Below, piece by piece: positions 1-9,138 of a stretch of 64,000 nt of DNA. Positions within the stretch are counted from its first letter, which is position 1. Each line of letters opens with the position of its first letter. The notes under the pieces were generated by a model, which worked only from the letters and a program-made list of their open reading frames with translations, was not told the DNA's origin and searched no databases. The stretch comes from Duganella sp. CF517 (GTDB lineage: Bacteria; Pseudomonadota; Gammaproteobacteria; Burkholderiales; Burkholderiaceae_D). The position numbers and the translations under genes were made by a program. The DNA lies in contig NZ_FODC01000003.1 in assembly GCF_900110275.1 (NCBI RefSeq), forward strand, positions 434,001 through 498,000, read 5' to 3'.

Positions 1-1245
1 CGCCTGGCTGCGATATCCGCTGGACCGATAGAACGCCACCGGATCGATCGCGCCGCCCGAACGCAGACGGGCCATCGCCAGAATCGCGCTGACATCGGTG
101 CGGTACGCGTGCTTGAGCGTTTGCGCCGACTGCAGCGCGTCGTTGGCTTCCTGATACTGGCGCAGGGCCGCGCGATCGACCAGCTTCGCCTGGACGAAAG
201 CGCGCTGCACTTCGACCGCGCTGTTCATCAGGCTTTCGATCGGATCGGTCACGTTGTGCGACTGGTCCAGCATGTATGCCGGCGCGAACGAGGCGCCTTC
301 GCGCTCGGCCGCATCGGCCAGCTCGTTAAAGACCAGGAACAGCTGGAACGGATTGATGCTGCCCGAATCCAGATCGTCGTCGCCGTATTTGCTGTCGTTG
401 AAGTGGAAGCCACCGAGCTTGCCGAATTGCGCCAGCCGCGCCACGATCATCTCGATGTTGGTATTCGGCGCGTGGTGGCCCAGGTCGACCAGGCATTTCG
501 CCTTCTCGCCCAGCGTTTGTGCGCAGGCGAAGCTGGTGCCCCAGTCGGCGATCGTCGTGGCGTAGAACGCCGGCTCGAACAGCTTATGCTCGATGAACAT
601 GTTCCAATCATCGGGCAGCGCGGCGTAGATGCCGCGCGCGCTGTCCAGATACCGCTCCAGCGCGCCACGCAGGTTGTGCTGGCCCGGGAAGTTGGCGCCG
701 TCGCCCACCCACACCGTCAACGCCTTCGATCCCAGCGCCCGGCCCAACTCGATACATTCGATATTGTGCTCGACCGCCTGGGCGCGCGTGGCGGCGCTGT
801 GCGCCGTCATGCTGCCGTATTTGTAGGTGTGCTCCTGGCCCGCCTGGTCCTGGAAGGTGTTGGAGTTGACGGCGTCGAAGTACAGGCCATGGCTCTTGGC
901 CTGCTGGCGCAGCGCCGACGGGTCCGAGGTTTTATCCCATGGGAAGTGCAGCGAGACGCCGGGCGTGGCGCAGGTCAGCTGGTGGATCACCGCGCAGTCC
1001 TCCAGCTTTTCGACCACGTTGCGCGGCTCCCCCTTGCCGGGAAAACGGGCGAAGCGCGTGCCGCCGGTGCCTGCGCCCCAACTTGGCAAGGCCACGGCGA
1101 ACTTCTGCGCCTGCTCGGTCAGTTTTTCGATGTCCTGGCCACGGCGCGCAAGCATGCCGCCCAGAGCCGCGTAGTCTTCGTCCAGGTTGGCGCGCAGCTT
1201 GGCGTTGTGTTCGGCCACGCGGCCGCTGTCGATGATGGTGCTCAT
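1..1245 (-). CDS. rhaI: L-rhamnose isomerase, 3' end cut by the window edge
   Basis: Converts L-rhamnose to L-rhamnulose in the cytoplasm, the first step of rhamnose breakdown. The frame is open from ATG at 1245 to base 1 (415 codons, no stop), so only the last residues are missing. AAGGAG lies just before the start. The protein shows the metal-dependent isomerase blocks EHKLFEPAFYATTIADWGTS, DLGHHAPNTN and FHFNDSKYGDDDLDSGSINP, typical of the Pseudomonas stutzeri-type enzyme rather than the E. coli RhaA type. It lies 31 bases downstream of the aldolase/dehydrogenase gene on the same strand and is probably cotranscribed with it. The symbol follows the rhizobial naming of this gene set. Confidence 0.93.
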   Translation of the reverse strand, partial: MSTIIDSGRVAEHNAKLRANLDEDYAALGGMLARRGQDIEKLTEQAQKFAVALPSWGAGTGGTRFARFPGKGEPRNVVEKLEDCAVIHQLTCATPGVSLHFPWDKTSDPSALRQQAKSHGLYFDAVNSNTFQDQAGQEHTYKYGSMTAHSAATRAQAVEHNIECIELGRALGSKALTVWVGDGANFPGQHNLRGALERYLDSARGIYAALPDDWNMFIEHKLFEPAFYATTIADWGTSFACAQTLGEKAKCLVDLGHHAPNTNIEMIVARLAQFGKLGGFHFNDSKYGDDDLDSGSINPFQLFLVFNELADAAEREGASFAPAYMLDQSHNVTDPIESLMNSAVEVQRAFVQAKLVDRAALRQYQEANDALQSAQTLKHAYRTDVSAILAMARLRSGGAIDPVAFYRSSGYRSQA

Positions 1246-1276
1246 TAGGTCTCCTTCGTTATTTTTATAGCGAGGC

Positions 1277-3376
1277 TTAACGCGTGAATGCGCCAGCGTT
1301 GCCTGCATCGACGTTCAGAATGTTACCAGTGCTCTTGCCGGCTTTGTCGCTCGCCAGGAAGTACACGGCTTCGGCGATATCCTCCGGCAGGACGCTCAGT
1401 TTGAGCATGCTGCGGTCGCGGTAGAACTTCTCGACGTCGTCGGCCTCGATTTTATTCGACTGTGCGCGTTCCTGCTTCCATTTGCCGTCCCAGATGCGCG
1501 AGCCCTTGATGACCGCGTCCGGATTGACGACGTTGACGCGGATACCGTGCGGCGCGCCTTCCAGCGCGATGCAGCGCGCCAGGTGGATTTCCGCCGCCTT
1601 GGCGGTGCAGTAGGCCGAGGCGCCGGCCGATGCGACCAGGCCGTTTTTACTGGCGACGAAGACCATGCTGCCGCCCAGTCCCTGCTGCTTCATGATGCGG
1701 AAGGCGGCGCGGCTGGCCAGGAAGTAGCCGGTGACCAGGATGTCCTGGTTGCGCTGCCAGATCTCCAGGGTGGTGTCTTCCAGCGGCGCCGACGAGGCGA
1801 TGCCGGCGTTGGAGATCAGCAGATCGACACCGCCGAAGCGCAGCGCGGCCGCCTGCAGCACGCTTTCCACCGCTTCTTCGCTGGTGATGTTGGCGACGAT
1901 GCTGCCGACGCTGTCCTTGCCGGCCGACTTCACCAGATCGGTGTGCGCCTGCGACAGCGCTTCCGGATCGATATCGGTCAACATCACGCAAGCGCCCTCC
2001 TGCAGCAGCTGCCTGGCCACCGCCTGGCCGATGCCGCCGGCGCCGCCGGTGACCAGCGCGATACGCCCGGCCAGGCTTTTCGGCTTCGGCATGCGCTGCA
2101 GCTTCGCTTCTTCCAGCAGCCAGTATTCGATGTCGAAGGCTTCCTGTTCCGGCAAACCGACATAGGTGTCGACGCCGTTCGCGCCGCGCATCACATTGAT
2201 CGCGTTGACATAGAATTCGCCGGCGATGCGGGCGGTGGCCTTGTCCTTGGCGAACGACAGCATGCCTACGCCAGGAATCAGGTAGATGATCGGATTGGCG
2301 TCGCGCACCGCCGGGCTGTTATCGTGCTTGCAGCGCTCGTAGTAGGCCACGTAGCCGGCGCGGTATTCTTCCAGCGCCTGATCGAGGCCCGCGACCAGCT
2401 TGTCGAAGTCCGGCTGGAGCGGATCGAAGTCGATCACGAACGGACGGATTTTGGTGCGCAGGAAGTGGTCGGGGCACGAGGTGCCCAGCGCCGCCAGCGG
2501 TTGCAGGTCGCGGCTGCAGACGAATTCCAGCACGGCGGCGCTGTCGTCGAAGTGACCGAGCTTGTATTCGTCGCGGCTGATTTTACCGCGCAGCAGCGGC
2601 ATCAACCTGGCCGCCAGCGCGCTGCGCTGTTCGGACGGCAGCGGCTCGATCGCCTGGCCGCCGAACGATGGCTGCTTCGAATTCGCGGCCAGCCACTCCT
2701 CCGCGCGCTTGATGATTGCCAGCGTGGTCTCGTAGCAGGACTTGGCGGTGTCGCCCCAGGTGAACAAGCCGTGGCCTTCGAGGATGATGCCCTTCAGGTT
2801 GGGCTGCGCCTTCGATACCTGCTCAAGCTTCAGGCCAAGGTCGTAGCCTGGGCGCTGCCATGGCAGCCATCCCAATTCGCCCTCGAAGATTTTTTGCGTC
2901 AGCGCCTGGCTGCCGGCGCAGGCGGCGATGGCGATCACCGCGTCCGGGTGCATGTGGTCGACGTGCTTGCGGGCGATGTAGGCGTGCAGCGGCGTGTCGA
3001 TGCTGGCGGCGCGCGGATTCAGGTTGAACGTGCAGTGCGGCAGATAGGCCACCATCTCGTCTTCCAGCGCCAGGCCGCGATAGCGTCCCTTCAAGGCGTT
3101 GAGCTTATCCATGTACAGCGTCGAGAAGCCGTCAAGCTTGATGCTGCCAAGGTCGCCGCCGGAGCCTTTCACCCACAGCACCTCCACTTGCTCGCCACTG
3201 AGCGGATCGGCCATCATCACTTTGGCCGAGGTATTGCCGCCGCCGAAATTGGTGATGCGCAGGTCCGAACCGAGCAGGTTCGAACGGTATAGCAACAGCT
3301 CCGGCTCGCTCATGGCTGCCGCAGCTTGGTCGTCCCACAGAGAAGTGATCGGGGCTTGCTGCTGGGTTACTTTCAT
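1277..3376 (-). CDS. rhaD: bifunctional rhamnulose-1-phosphate aldolase / short-chain dehydrogenase
   Basis: A 699-residue fusion. The N-terminal ~420 residues are a class II aldolase/adducin-type domain, which splits rhamnulose-1-phosphate to dihydroxyacetone phosphate and L-lactaldehyde. A GHGLFTWGD block marks the metal-binding region. From about residue 433 a short-chain dehydrogenase follows, with a TGGAGGIGQ nucleotide-binding motif and a YCTAK catalytic motif (Tyr589, Lys593). In this family (RhaEW, also called RhaD in rhizobia) the second domain oxidises lactaldehyde. It is the first gene of the leftward rhaD-rhaI unit and is divergent from rhaR. The assignment rests on family and context and is strong; the exact dehydrogenase substrate is inferred. 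Confidence 0.93.
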   Translation of the reverse strand: MKVTQQQAPITSLWDDQAAAAMSEPELLLYRSNLLGSDLRITNFGGGNTSAKVMMADPLSGEQVEVLWVKGSGGDLGSIKLDGFSTLYMDKLNALKGRYRGLALEDEMVAYLPHCTFNLNPRAASIDTPLHAYIARKHVDHMHPDAVIAIAACAGSQALTQKIFEGELGWLPWQRPGYDLGLKLEQVSKAQPNLKGIILEGHGLFTWGDTAKSCYETTLAIIKRAEEWLAANSKQPSFGGQAIEPLPSEQRSALAARLMPLLRGKISRDEYKLGHFDDSAAVLEFVCSRDLQPLAALGTSCPDHFLRTKIRPFVIDFDPLQPDFDKLVAGLDQALEEYRAGYVAYYERCKHDNSPAVRDANPIIYLIPGVGMLSFAKDKATARIAGEFYVNAINVMRGANGVDTYVGLPEQEAFDIEYWLLEEAKLQRMPKPKSLAGRIALVTGGAGGIGQAVARQLLQEGACVMLTDIDPEALSQAHTDLVKSAGKDSVGSIVANITSEEAVESVLQAAALRFGGVDLLISNAGIASSAPLEDTTLEIWQRNQDILVTGYFLASRAAFRIMKQQGLGGSMVFVASKNGLVASAGASAYCTAKAAEIHLARCIALEGAPHGIRVNVVNPDAVIKGSRIWDGKWKQERAQSNKIEADDVEKFYRDRSMLKLSVLPEDIAEAVYFLASDKAGKSTGNILNVDAGNAGAFTR

Positions 3377-3383
3377 TTACTGA

Positions 3384-3700
3384 TCTCCGTTGTTTGATTG
3401 TGTGCTTCGCGATTGCTTCATGCCGCTTTGGGCAACTGTAATCAGTAGAAATCAGCGCGCCATGGGTGTCAATGCGCAAGCGCTCAACTTGATGACCAAG
3501 TAGGAAATAATCATATCGATGATCGAAACGTGATTGGATCGCGAAAACGATATCGAAACAATCAAATATTTGATCGCCTAATGATTGACGGACGATTTTG
3601 AAATGTTTAGTCTTAGTAATTAATAAAGGCGCACACCGGATCGGTCCCCCAGAAAACCGTGGCAGCGACGGTAGTAAGCGCCAAATAAAAGGAGACAGGA
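3384..3700. promoter_or_regulatory. divergent rhaD / rhaR control region with repeated TTTCG boxes
   Basis: This 317-base gap separates the leftward rhaD-rhaI unit from the rightward rhaR operon and has no credible gene. It is much more AT-rich than its surroundings. Three related elements recur on the minus strand, GTTTCGAT at about 3522-3529, TTTTCGCG at about 3541-3547 and GTTTCGAT at about 3552-3559, spaced as likely DeoR-family operators. A possible rightward promoter is TTGAAA at 3598 with TAATAA 17 bases later. AAGGAG precedes the rhaR start. RhaR is the obvious candidate to bind here; that is inference. Confidence 0.6.
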
Positions 3701-4567
3701 ATGGTAAATCACAAGCGCCGTAAACGTTTGCTGAAGTTGCTCGCCGAACATAATACGGCCAGCGTGCCGCAATTGGTCGACTGGCTCAGCGCCTCCCCCG
3801 CCACCGTGCGCCGCGACATCAGCTGGCTCGCCGCCCGCAGTCTGCTCACCCGCACCCGCGGCGGCGCCGCCAACCTTGAGCAGAAAAAGCGCAGCTTCAC
3901 CCTCACCAGCGAGACCTTCCAGCACAATATCCAGTGCTACGCCGAGCGCAAACGCGCCATCGCGCGCCACGCCGCCGGCATGTGCACCGAAGGCGAAACG
4001 ATCATCATCAACGGCGGCACCACCACGTTCATGATGGCCGAATTCCTGGTCGACCAGCACCTCAAGATCCTCACCAATTCCTTCCTGATGGCCGAGCGCC
4101 TGCTGGTATCGAGCGAGAACGAGATCATTGTCCCCGGCGGCAAAGTCTATCGCGAGCAGAACGTCATTCTCAGCCCCTTCGACAACGACATCACCCAGCA
4201 CCATTACGCGGCCAAGATGTTCATGAGCGTCTACGGCTTGTCGCTGCTCGGCCTGATGGAGGCCGATCCGCTGCTGATCCAGGCCGAGAAGCGCCTGATC
4301 TCGCAGGCGGAGGAACTGATCGTTTTGGTCGACAGCTCCAAGTTCGCCAAGAAGGCGGGCCTGATCCTGTGCGGCTTGAACCGCGTATCGACCGTCATCA
4401 CCGACACCTACGCCTCCGATTCTGCGGTGCAGCTGCTCGAGCAATCCGGCGTGCGCGTGGTGACCGTGGAGCCGGAAGCGATCCCCGCCCAGCACAACGC
4501 CAGCCAGTTCAATCCACCGTTCGACTACCAGTCGGCGGCGATGTACCAATCGGAGGTATCGCATTGA
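3701..4567 (+). CDS. rhaR: DeoR/GlpR-family transcriptional regulator of the rhamnose genes
   Basis: A 288-residue regulator, somewhat longer than the ~255 usual for the family. An N-terminal DeoR winged helix-turn-helix (SPATVRRDISWLAARSLLTR, about residues 30-50, then the typical RGGA) is followed by a DeoR C-terminal sensor domain with INGGTTT and VDSSKF motifs, which bind a sugar-phosphate effector in relatives. It begins the rightward operon with AAGGAG before the ATG, and its stop overlaps the rhaS start. As a DeoR-type protein it probably represses the divergent promoters until a rhamnose metabolite is present. It has no relation to the AraC-type RhaR of E. coli. Confidence 0.88.
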   Translation: MVNHKRRKRLLKLLAEHNTASVPQLVDWLSASPATVRRDISWLAARSLLTRTRGGAANLEQKKRSFTLTSETFQHNIQCYAERKRAIARHAAGMCTEGETIIINGGTTTFMMAEFLVDQHLKILTNSFLMAERLLVSSENEIIVPGGKVYREQNVILSPFDNDITQHHYAAKMFMSVYGLSLLGLMEADPLLIQAEKRLISQAEELIVLVDSSKFAKKAGLILCGLNRVSTVITDTYASDSAVQLLEQSGVRVVTVEPEAIPAQHNASQFNPPFDYQSAAMYQSEVSH

Positions 4568-5571
4568 AGCGCAGGAAGATCGTATTGGCGGCCGTTGCCG
4601 CCGGCCTGCTCACGGCCATCGCCGGCTGCGGCGAGAAGAAAAATGAGAACATGCGCATCGCGATGGTCGTCAAAAGCCTGGGCAACGGCTTCTTCGACGC
4701 CGCCCACACCGGCGCCAAAGACGCCGCCAGGGAGCTGAAAAATGTGGAGATCATCTACACCGGCCCGACCACGCCGAGCGCCGAGGGCCAGATCGAAATC
4801 ATCAACTCGCTGATCAGCCAGAAGGTCGACGCCATCGTCATCTCGGCCAACGATCCGAACGCGCTGGTGCCGATCACCAAGAAGGCCATGGCGCGCGGGA
4901 TCAAGGTGATCTCGTTCGACAGCGGCCTGGCGCCGGAAGGCCGCCTGATGCAGCTCAATCCCTCCAATGCGGAGCTGATCGGATTGAAGCAAATCCAGAT
5001 GGCGTCCGACGCCATCGGCGGTAAGGGAGAAATCGCGATCCTGTCGGCGTCGGCGCAGGCGACCAACCAGAATATCTGGATCGGCGTGATGAAGAAGACG
5101 TTGCAGAAGCCGGAGTTCAGCGACATGAAGCTGGTCGCCACCGTCTATGGCGACGACCAGTCGGACAAGAGCTACCGCGAGGCGATCGGCCTGTTGCGCA
5201 GCAATCCGAACCTGAAGGCGATCATCGCCCCGACCACCGTCGGCATCAACGCCGCCAGCAAGGCGGTGGTCGATGAAAACCTGGTCGGCAAGGTGTACGT
5301 CACCGGCCTGGGACTGCCGTCGGAGATGGCCGGCCATGTCAAGAGCGGCGCCGTGCGCGAGTTCGCGATCTGGAACCCGATCGATCTCGGTTACGCGGCC
5401 ACTTACGCCGCCTACGACTTCGTCAAAGGCCAGCCCACCGCGAAGGCGGGTGGCAGCGTATCGGCCGGACGCATGGGCAGTATCGCATTGGACGCCAACG
5501 GTGAAGGCGCGATGGCGCCGCCATTCACCTACGACAAAGGGAACGTCGACAAGTTCTCCAAGATCTTCTGA
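4564..5571 (+). CDS. rhaS: rhamnose ABC transporter, periplasmic sugar-binding lipoprotein
   Basis: A 335-residue substrate-binding protein of the ribose/autoinducer-2 family (Peripla_BP_4), the capture subunit of the rhamnose importer. The best start is an unusual TTG at 4564. It is preceded by GGAGG, overlaps the rhaR stop as TTGA, and places a signal peptide at the very N-terminus that ends in a lipobox (AIAGC, Cys near residue 22). The protein is therefore probably a lipoprotein, unlike E. coli RbsB. Binding-fold blocks include SLGNGFFDAAHTGAKDAA and VISANDPNALVPI. The same frame stays open upstream into rhaR, but that part is out-of-frame rhaR sequence. Confidence 0.9.
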   Translation: MKRRKIVLAAVAAGLLTAIAGCGEKKNENMRIAMVVKSLGNGFFDAAHTGAKDAARELKNVEIIYTGPTTPSAEGQIEIINSLISQKVDAIVISANDPNALVPITKKAMARGIKVISFDSGLAPEGRLMQLNPSNAELIGLKQIQMASDAIGGKGEIAILSASAQATNQNIWIGVMKKTLQKPEFSDMKLVATVYGDDQSDKSYREAIGLLRSNPNLKAIIAPTTVGINAASKAVVDENLVGKVYVTGLGLPSEMAGHVKSGAVREFAIWNPIDLGYAATYAAYDFVKGQPTAKAGGSVSAGRMGSIALDANGEGAMAPPFTYDKGNVDKFSKIF

Positions 5572-5582
5572 GCTGGAGTCCC

Positions 5583-7106
5583 ATGGATAACAATACAACC
5601 CCGGTGCTGCAACTGACCGGGATCTGCAAGCGCTTCGCAGGCATCGTCGCGTTGAACGACGTGTCGTTGTCGGTGCGCGCGGGTGAAGTCATGGCGCTGA
5701 TCGGAGAGAATGGCGCCGGCAAATCGACATTGGTCAAAACCCTGACCGGTATCTACCGTCCCGACGAAGGCATGATCGAACTTGCCGGCCAACCGATCAG
5801 GTTCGCCAACGCGCAGGACGCCATGCGCGCGGGTGTCACGGCGGTGCATCAGGAAACGGTGATGTTCGACGAGCTGACCGTGGCCGAGAACATCTATGTC
5901 GGCCGCCAGCCGTGCAAGGGCGCGACCGGCCGCATCGACTGGAGCAAAATCGAGGCCAAGGCGGAGAAGCTGTTCGCGCGGCTGGAGGTTAGCCTGCCGG
6001 TGCGCGCCCGCGTCAAGGATTTGAGCGTGGCGCAGCGCCACTTCGTCGAAATCGCGCGCGCGCTGTCGCAGGATGCGCGGGTGGTGATTTTGGACGAGCC
6101 GACGGCGTCGCTGTCGCAACGCGAGATCCACGAGCTGTATCGCATCATCGGCCAGCTGCGCGCGGCCGGCACGGCGATCATCTTCATCACGCATAAATTC
6201 GACGAGATCTTTGCCGTGGCCGACCGCTACACGGTGCTGCGCGACGGCCAGTTCATCGCCGAGGGAGCGATCGCCGACGTCACCGAGCAGGATCTGGTGG
6301 CGCTGATGGTGGGTCGCACCGTCAAGCAAGCCTACCCGAAAGCCGATGTCACACCCGGCGAGGTGCTGCTGGAGGTGAAGAACCTGTGCCACCCGACCGA
6401 ATTCGACGACGTCAGCTTTTCCTTGCGGCGTGGGGAAATCCTCGGCTTCTATGGTCTGGTCGGCGCCGGTCGCTCGGAAGTCATGCACGCGATATTTGGA
6501 TTGAGCAGCGCCGCGCGCGGAACCGTCAGGCTCGATGGCAAGGAAATTTGCGTATCCTGCGCGTCCGACGCCATCAAGCACGGTATCGCCTATGTGCCGG
6601 AGGACCGTCAGCACCAGGGCGCGCACCTGTCGCTGCCCATCATGCAAAACATCACGCTGCCGATCCTGTCCAGGGTCGGCTTTTTCCTGCGCGGACGCCG
6701 GGCGCAGGAAACCGCGATCGCGCGCCACTATGCCGAGCAGCTGGAATTGAAGGCGGCGCATCTGACGCAGAACGTCTCCGAACTCTCCGGCGGCAATCAG
6801 CAGAAGGTCGTGCTGGGCAAATGGCTGGCGACCAATCCCAAAGTGATCATCCTGGACGAGCCGACCAAGGGCATCGACATCGGTTCCAAGGCCGCCGTCC
6901 ACCGGTTCATCGGTGAGTTGGTGAGCAAGGGGCTGTCCGTGATCCTGGTCTCGTCCGAGCTGCCCGAGGTCATGGGCCTGGCCGACCGCATCGTCGTCAT
7001 GCACCAGGGCCGGATCGAGCACACCTACAACCGAGCGGACGCCACGCCGGAAAACATCGTCGCGGCGGCCTCCGGCTGCGCGCTGCCAGTGGAGGAATGC
7101 GTATGA
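5583..7106 (+). CDS. rhaT: rhamnose ABC transporter, tandem ATP-binding protein
   Basis: A 507-residue double ATPase of the RbsA/MglA type that powers sugar import at the inner membrane. The first domain has Walker A GENGAGKST (about residues 42-50), signature LSVAQRH and Walker B VVILDEPTASLS. The second has a degenerate Walker A (GLVGAGRSEV), an intact signature LSGGNQQK and Walker B VIILDEPTKGIDIG; this asymmetry is normal for the family. It starts 11 bases after rhaS and its stop overlaps the next start. The name follows Rhizobium and does not refer to the E. coli RhaT symporter. Confidence 0.92.
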   Translation: MDNNTTPVLQLTGICKRFAGIVALNDVSLSVRAGEVMALIGENGAGKSTLVKTLTGIYRPDEGMIELAGQPIRFANAQDAMRAGVTAVHQETVMFDELTVAENIYVGRQPCKGATGRIDWSKIEAKAEKLFARLEVSLPVRARVKDLSVAQRHFVEIARALSQDARVVILDEPTASLSQREIHELYRIIGQLRAAGTAIIFITHKFDEIFAVADRYTVLRDGQFIAEGAIADVTEQDLVALMVGRTVKQAYPKADVTPGEVLLEVKNLCHPTEFDDVSFSLRRGEILGFYGLVGAGRSEVMHAIFGLSSAARGTVRLDGKEICVSCASDAIKHGIAYVPEDRQHQGAHLSLPIMQNITLPILSRVGFFLRGRRAQETAIARHYAEQLELKAAHLTQNVSELSGGNQQKVVLGKWLATNPKVIILDEPTKGIDIGSKAAVHRFIGELVSKGLSVILVSSELPEVMGLADRIVVMHQGRIEHTYNRADATPENIVAAASGCALPVEECV

Positions 7107-8104
7107 AGGCGTTGCTGAAAATGCGCGAAGTCCAGCTTGCGCTGTGCACCGTCGCACTGATTATATTGGTCGGCACGCGGGCGCCGGTGTTCGTCACCGG
7201 TTCGAGCCTGGCCAACCTGCTCACCGACAGTACCTTGCTGATCATGCTGGCGTTGACGCAGATGCTGGTCATCGTCACGCGTGGCGTCGATCTGTCGGTC
7301 GCCTCCAGCCTGGCGCTGGCGGGCATGATGTCGGCGCTACTGGCGTCGCGCTTTCCGGAACTGCCGCTGCCGCTGGTGATGCTGGCGGCGGTGGCGATCG
7401 GCCTGCTGCTTGGTTTGATCAACGGCTACCTGATCGGCTATCTCGATCTGGCGCCCATCGTCGTCACGCTCGGCACAATGAGCGTTTATCGAGGACTGGT
7501 GTTCGTGCTGTCCGGCGGCGCGTGGGTGTCGTCGCACCAGATGCCGGCCGACTTCATCGCCTTTCCTCTGGCGCGCCTGTTCGGCGTCACGCACCTGGTG
7601 TGGATCGCCGCGCTTGCCGTGCTGGCGGCGTGGTATGTCGCAAAGCACAGCCGCTTCGGCCGCGACCTGTACGCCATCGGCAACGAACCGTTCTCCGCGC
7701 GCTACGTCGGCATTCCGATCGCCGGCCGCTTGATGTGGACCTACGGCCTGTCCGGCGCCATGGCCGGCTTGTGCGGCTACCTGTGGGTGGCGCGCTACGC
7801 GGTGGCCTACACCGAGATCGCCTACGGCTTTGAATTCACCGTCATCGCCGCCTGCGTCATCGGCGGCATCAGCATCGCCGGCGGCAGCGGCAGCGTGGCC
7901 GGCGCGGTGCTCGGCGGCTTGTTCCTGGCCGTGATCGGCAACGCGCTGCCGGTGGTGAAGGTGTCGCCGTTCTGGCAAAGCGCGCTGACCGGCGTGGTGA
8001 TCCTGACGGCGGTGCTGATCAACGCCCGTGGCGGCAGGCCGATCGGCCGGCAAATCCTGCCGCTGCACCTGAATAAATCCAACGCAACCGGGAGCGCTGC
8101 GTGA
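7103..8104 (+). CDS. rhaP: rhamnose ABC transporter, permease 1
   Basis: A ~333-residue RbsC/AraH-type inner-membrane permease with many hydrophobic helices and the family block GNEPFSARYVGIPI, the cytoplasmic loop that contacts the ATPase. An ATG at 7097 is also in frame, but the GGAGG at 7091-7095 is only one base from it and seven from the ATG at 7103. The 7103 start also gives the ATGA overlap with the rhaT stop seen elsewhere in this operon, so I prefer 7103. It pairs with the second permease that follows. Confidence 0.9.
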   Translation: MKALLKMREVQLALCTVALIILVGTRAPVFVTGSSLANLLTDSTLLIMLALTQMLVIVTRGVDLSVASSLALAGMMSALLASRFPELPLPLVMLAAVAIGLLLGLINGYLIGYLDLAPIVVTLGTMSVYRGLVFVLSGGAWVSSHQMPADFIAFPLARLFGVTHLVWIAALAVLAAWYVAKHSRFGRDLYAIGNEPFSARYVGIPIAGRLMWTYGLSGAMAGLCGYLWVARYAVAYTEIAYGFEFTVIAACVIGGISIAGGSGSVAGAVLGGLFLAVIGNALPVVKVSPFWQSALTGVVILTAVLINARGGRPIGRQILPLHLNKSNATGSAA

Positions 8105-9138
8105 ATACGAGTACCGTGATGTCCAACTCCGCCGAAGCGCCTGAAAAGCCCAGCTCCTCCCGCTACATCATCGCGGACCGTCCGGGTTTCCGCCTGGGCG
8201 CGCTGCTGGGCCGTTGGGAAAGCCTGCTTGCGCTGCTGCTGGTGGCGGCCTTCGCCGCCAACGCCATCCTGCTGCCGCACTTCCTCGACTTGTACAACCT
8301 GGCCGACGGCACCTTCAACTTCAGCGAAAAGGCGCTGATCGCGCTGCCCATGGCGTTGCTGATCATCTGCCGCGAGATCGACATTTCGGTGTCCGGCATC
8401 CTCGCGCTGTCGTCGGTCGCGATCGGCCTCGCCCACACCAACGGCGTCGCGCCGGAGCTGCTGCTGCCGGTCGCGCTGGCCACGGGCGCGGCCTGCGGAT
8501 GGCTCAATGGCATCATGATCACGCGCTACCGCCTGCCGTCGATCGTCGTCACCATCGGCACCGTCTCGCTGTTCCGCGGCCTGGCCAGCGTGGTGCTGGG
8601 CGATAAGGCCTTCACCGGCTATCCGCAGGTGATGGCCGATTGGGGCCAGGGCTACTTCTTCGGCTTCATCCCACGCGAATTCGTCATCCTGCTGCTGTTC
8701 GCCGGGTTGTTCGCGTTCGTGCTGCACGCGACCACGTGGGGACGCCGCATCTACGCCATCGGTAACAACCCGGTCGCCGCGCGCTTCTCGGGCATCGCTG
8801 TCGACCGCTATCGCCTGGTGCTGTTCATGCTGACCGGCGCCATGGCCGGACTTGCGGCCTACCTGCTGACGGGGCGCATCGGCAGCACGCGGCCGAACAT
8901 CGCCATGGGCTGGGAGCTGGAAGTGATCACGATGGTGATCCTGGGCGGCGTCAGCATCGCCGGCGGCGCCGGCACCATCGGCGGCGTAATGCTGGCGGTT
9001 CTGACACTGGGCACCGTCACCTACGGCCTGTCGCTGGCCAATGTCCCTGGCATCTACATGACCATCGTCGTCGGTATCCTGCTGCTGGCGACCATCGCCC
9101 TGCCCCGGCTTTTGCGCGGCCGGAAGACCGCCAAATGA
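8101..9138 (+). CDS. rhaQ: rhamnose ABC transporter, permease 2
   Basis: A 345-residue second RbsC-type permease with a ~40-residue cytoplasmic N-terminus, multiple transmembrane segments and the coupling-loop block GNNPVAARFSGIAV. It starts at a GTG that overlaps the rhaP stop (GTGA). Two different permeases form the heterodimeric channel of the rhamnose importer, as in the rhizobial rhaSTPQ system. Its stop overlaps the rhaK start by four bases, so the chain of translationally coupled genes continues. Confidence 0.9.
   Translation: MNTSTVMSNSAEAPEKPSSSRYIIADRPGFRLGALLGRWESLLALLLVAAFAANAILLPHFLDLYNLADGTFNFSEKALIALPMALLIICREIDISVSGILALSSVAIGLAHTNGVAPELLLPVALATGAACGWLNGIMITRYRLPSIVVTIGTVSLFRGLASVVLGDKAFTGYPQVMADWGQGYFFGFIPREFVILLLFAGLFAFVLHATTWGRRIYAIGNNPVAARFSGIAVDRYRLVLFMLTGAMAGLAAYLLTGRIGSTRPNIAMGWELEVITMVILGGVSIAGGAGTIGGVMLAVLTLGTVTYGLSLANVPGIYMTIVVGILLLATIALPRLLRGRKTAK

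Noticed and set aside
1547..3292. A 581-codon open frame on the plus strand opposite rhaD
   Set aside because: It is the antisense shadow of a GC-rich gene. The translation is rich in Arg, Gln, His and Asp with no domain, while the minus strand encodes a clear aldolase/dehydrogenase.
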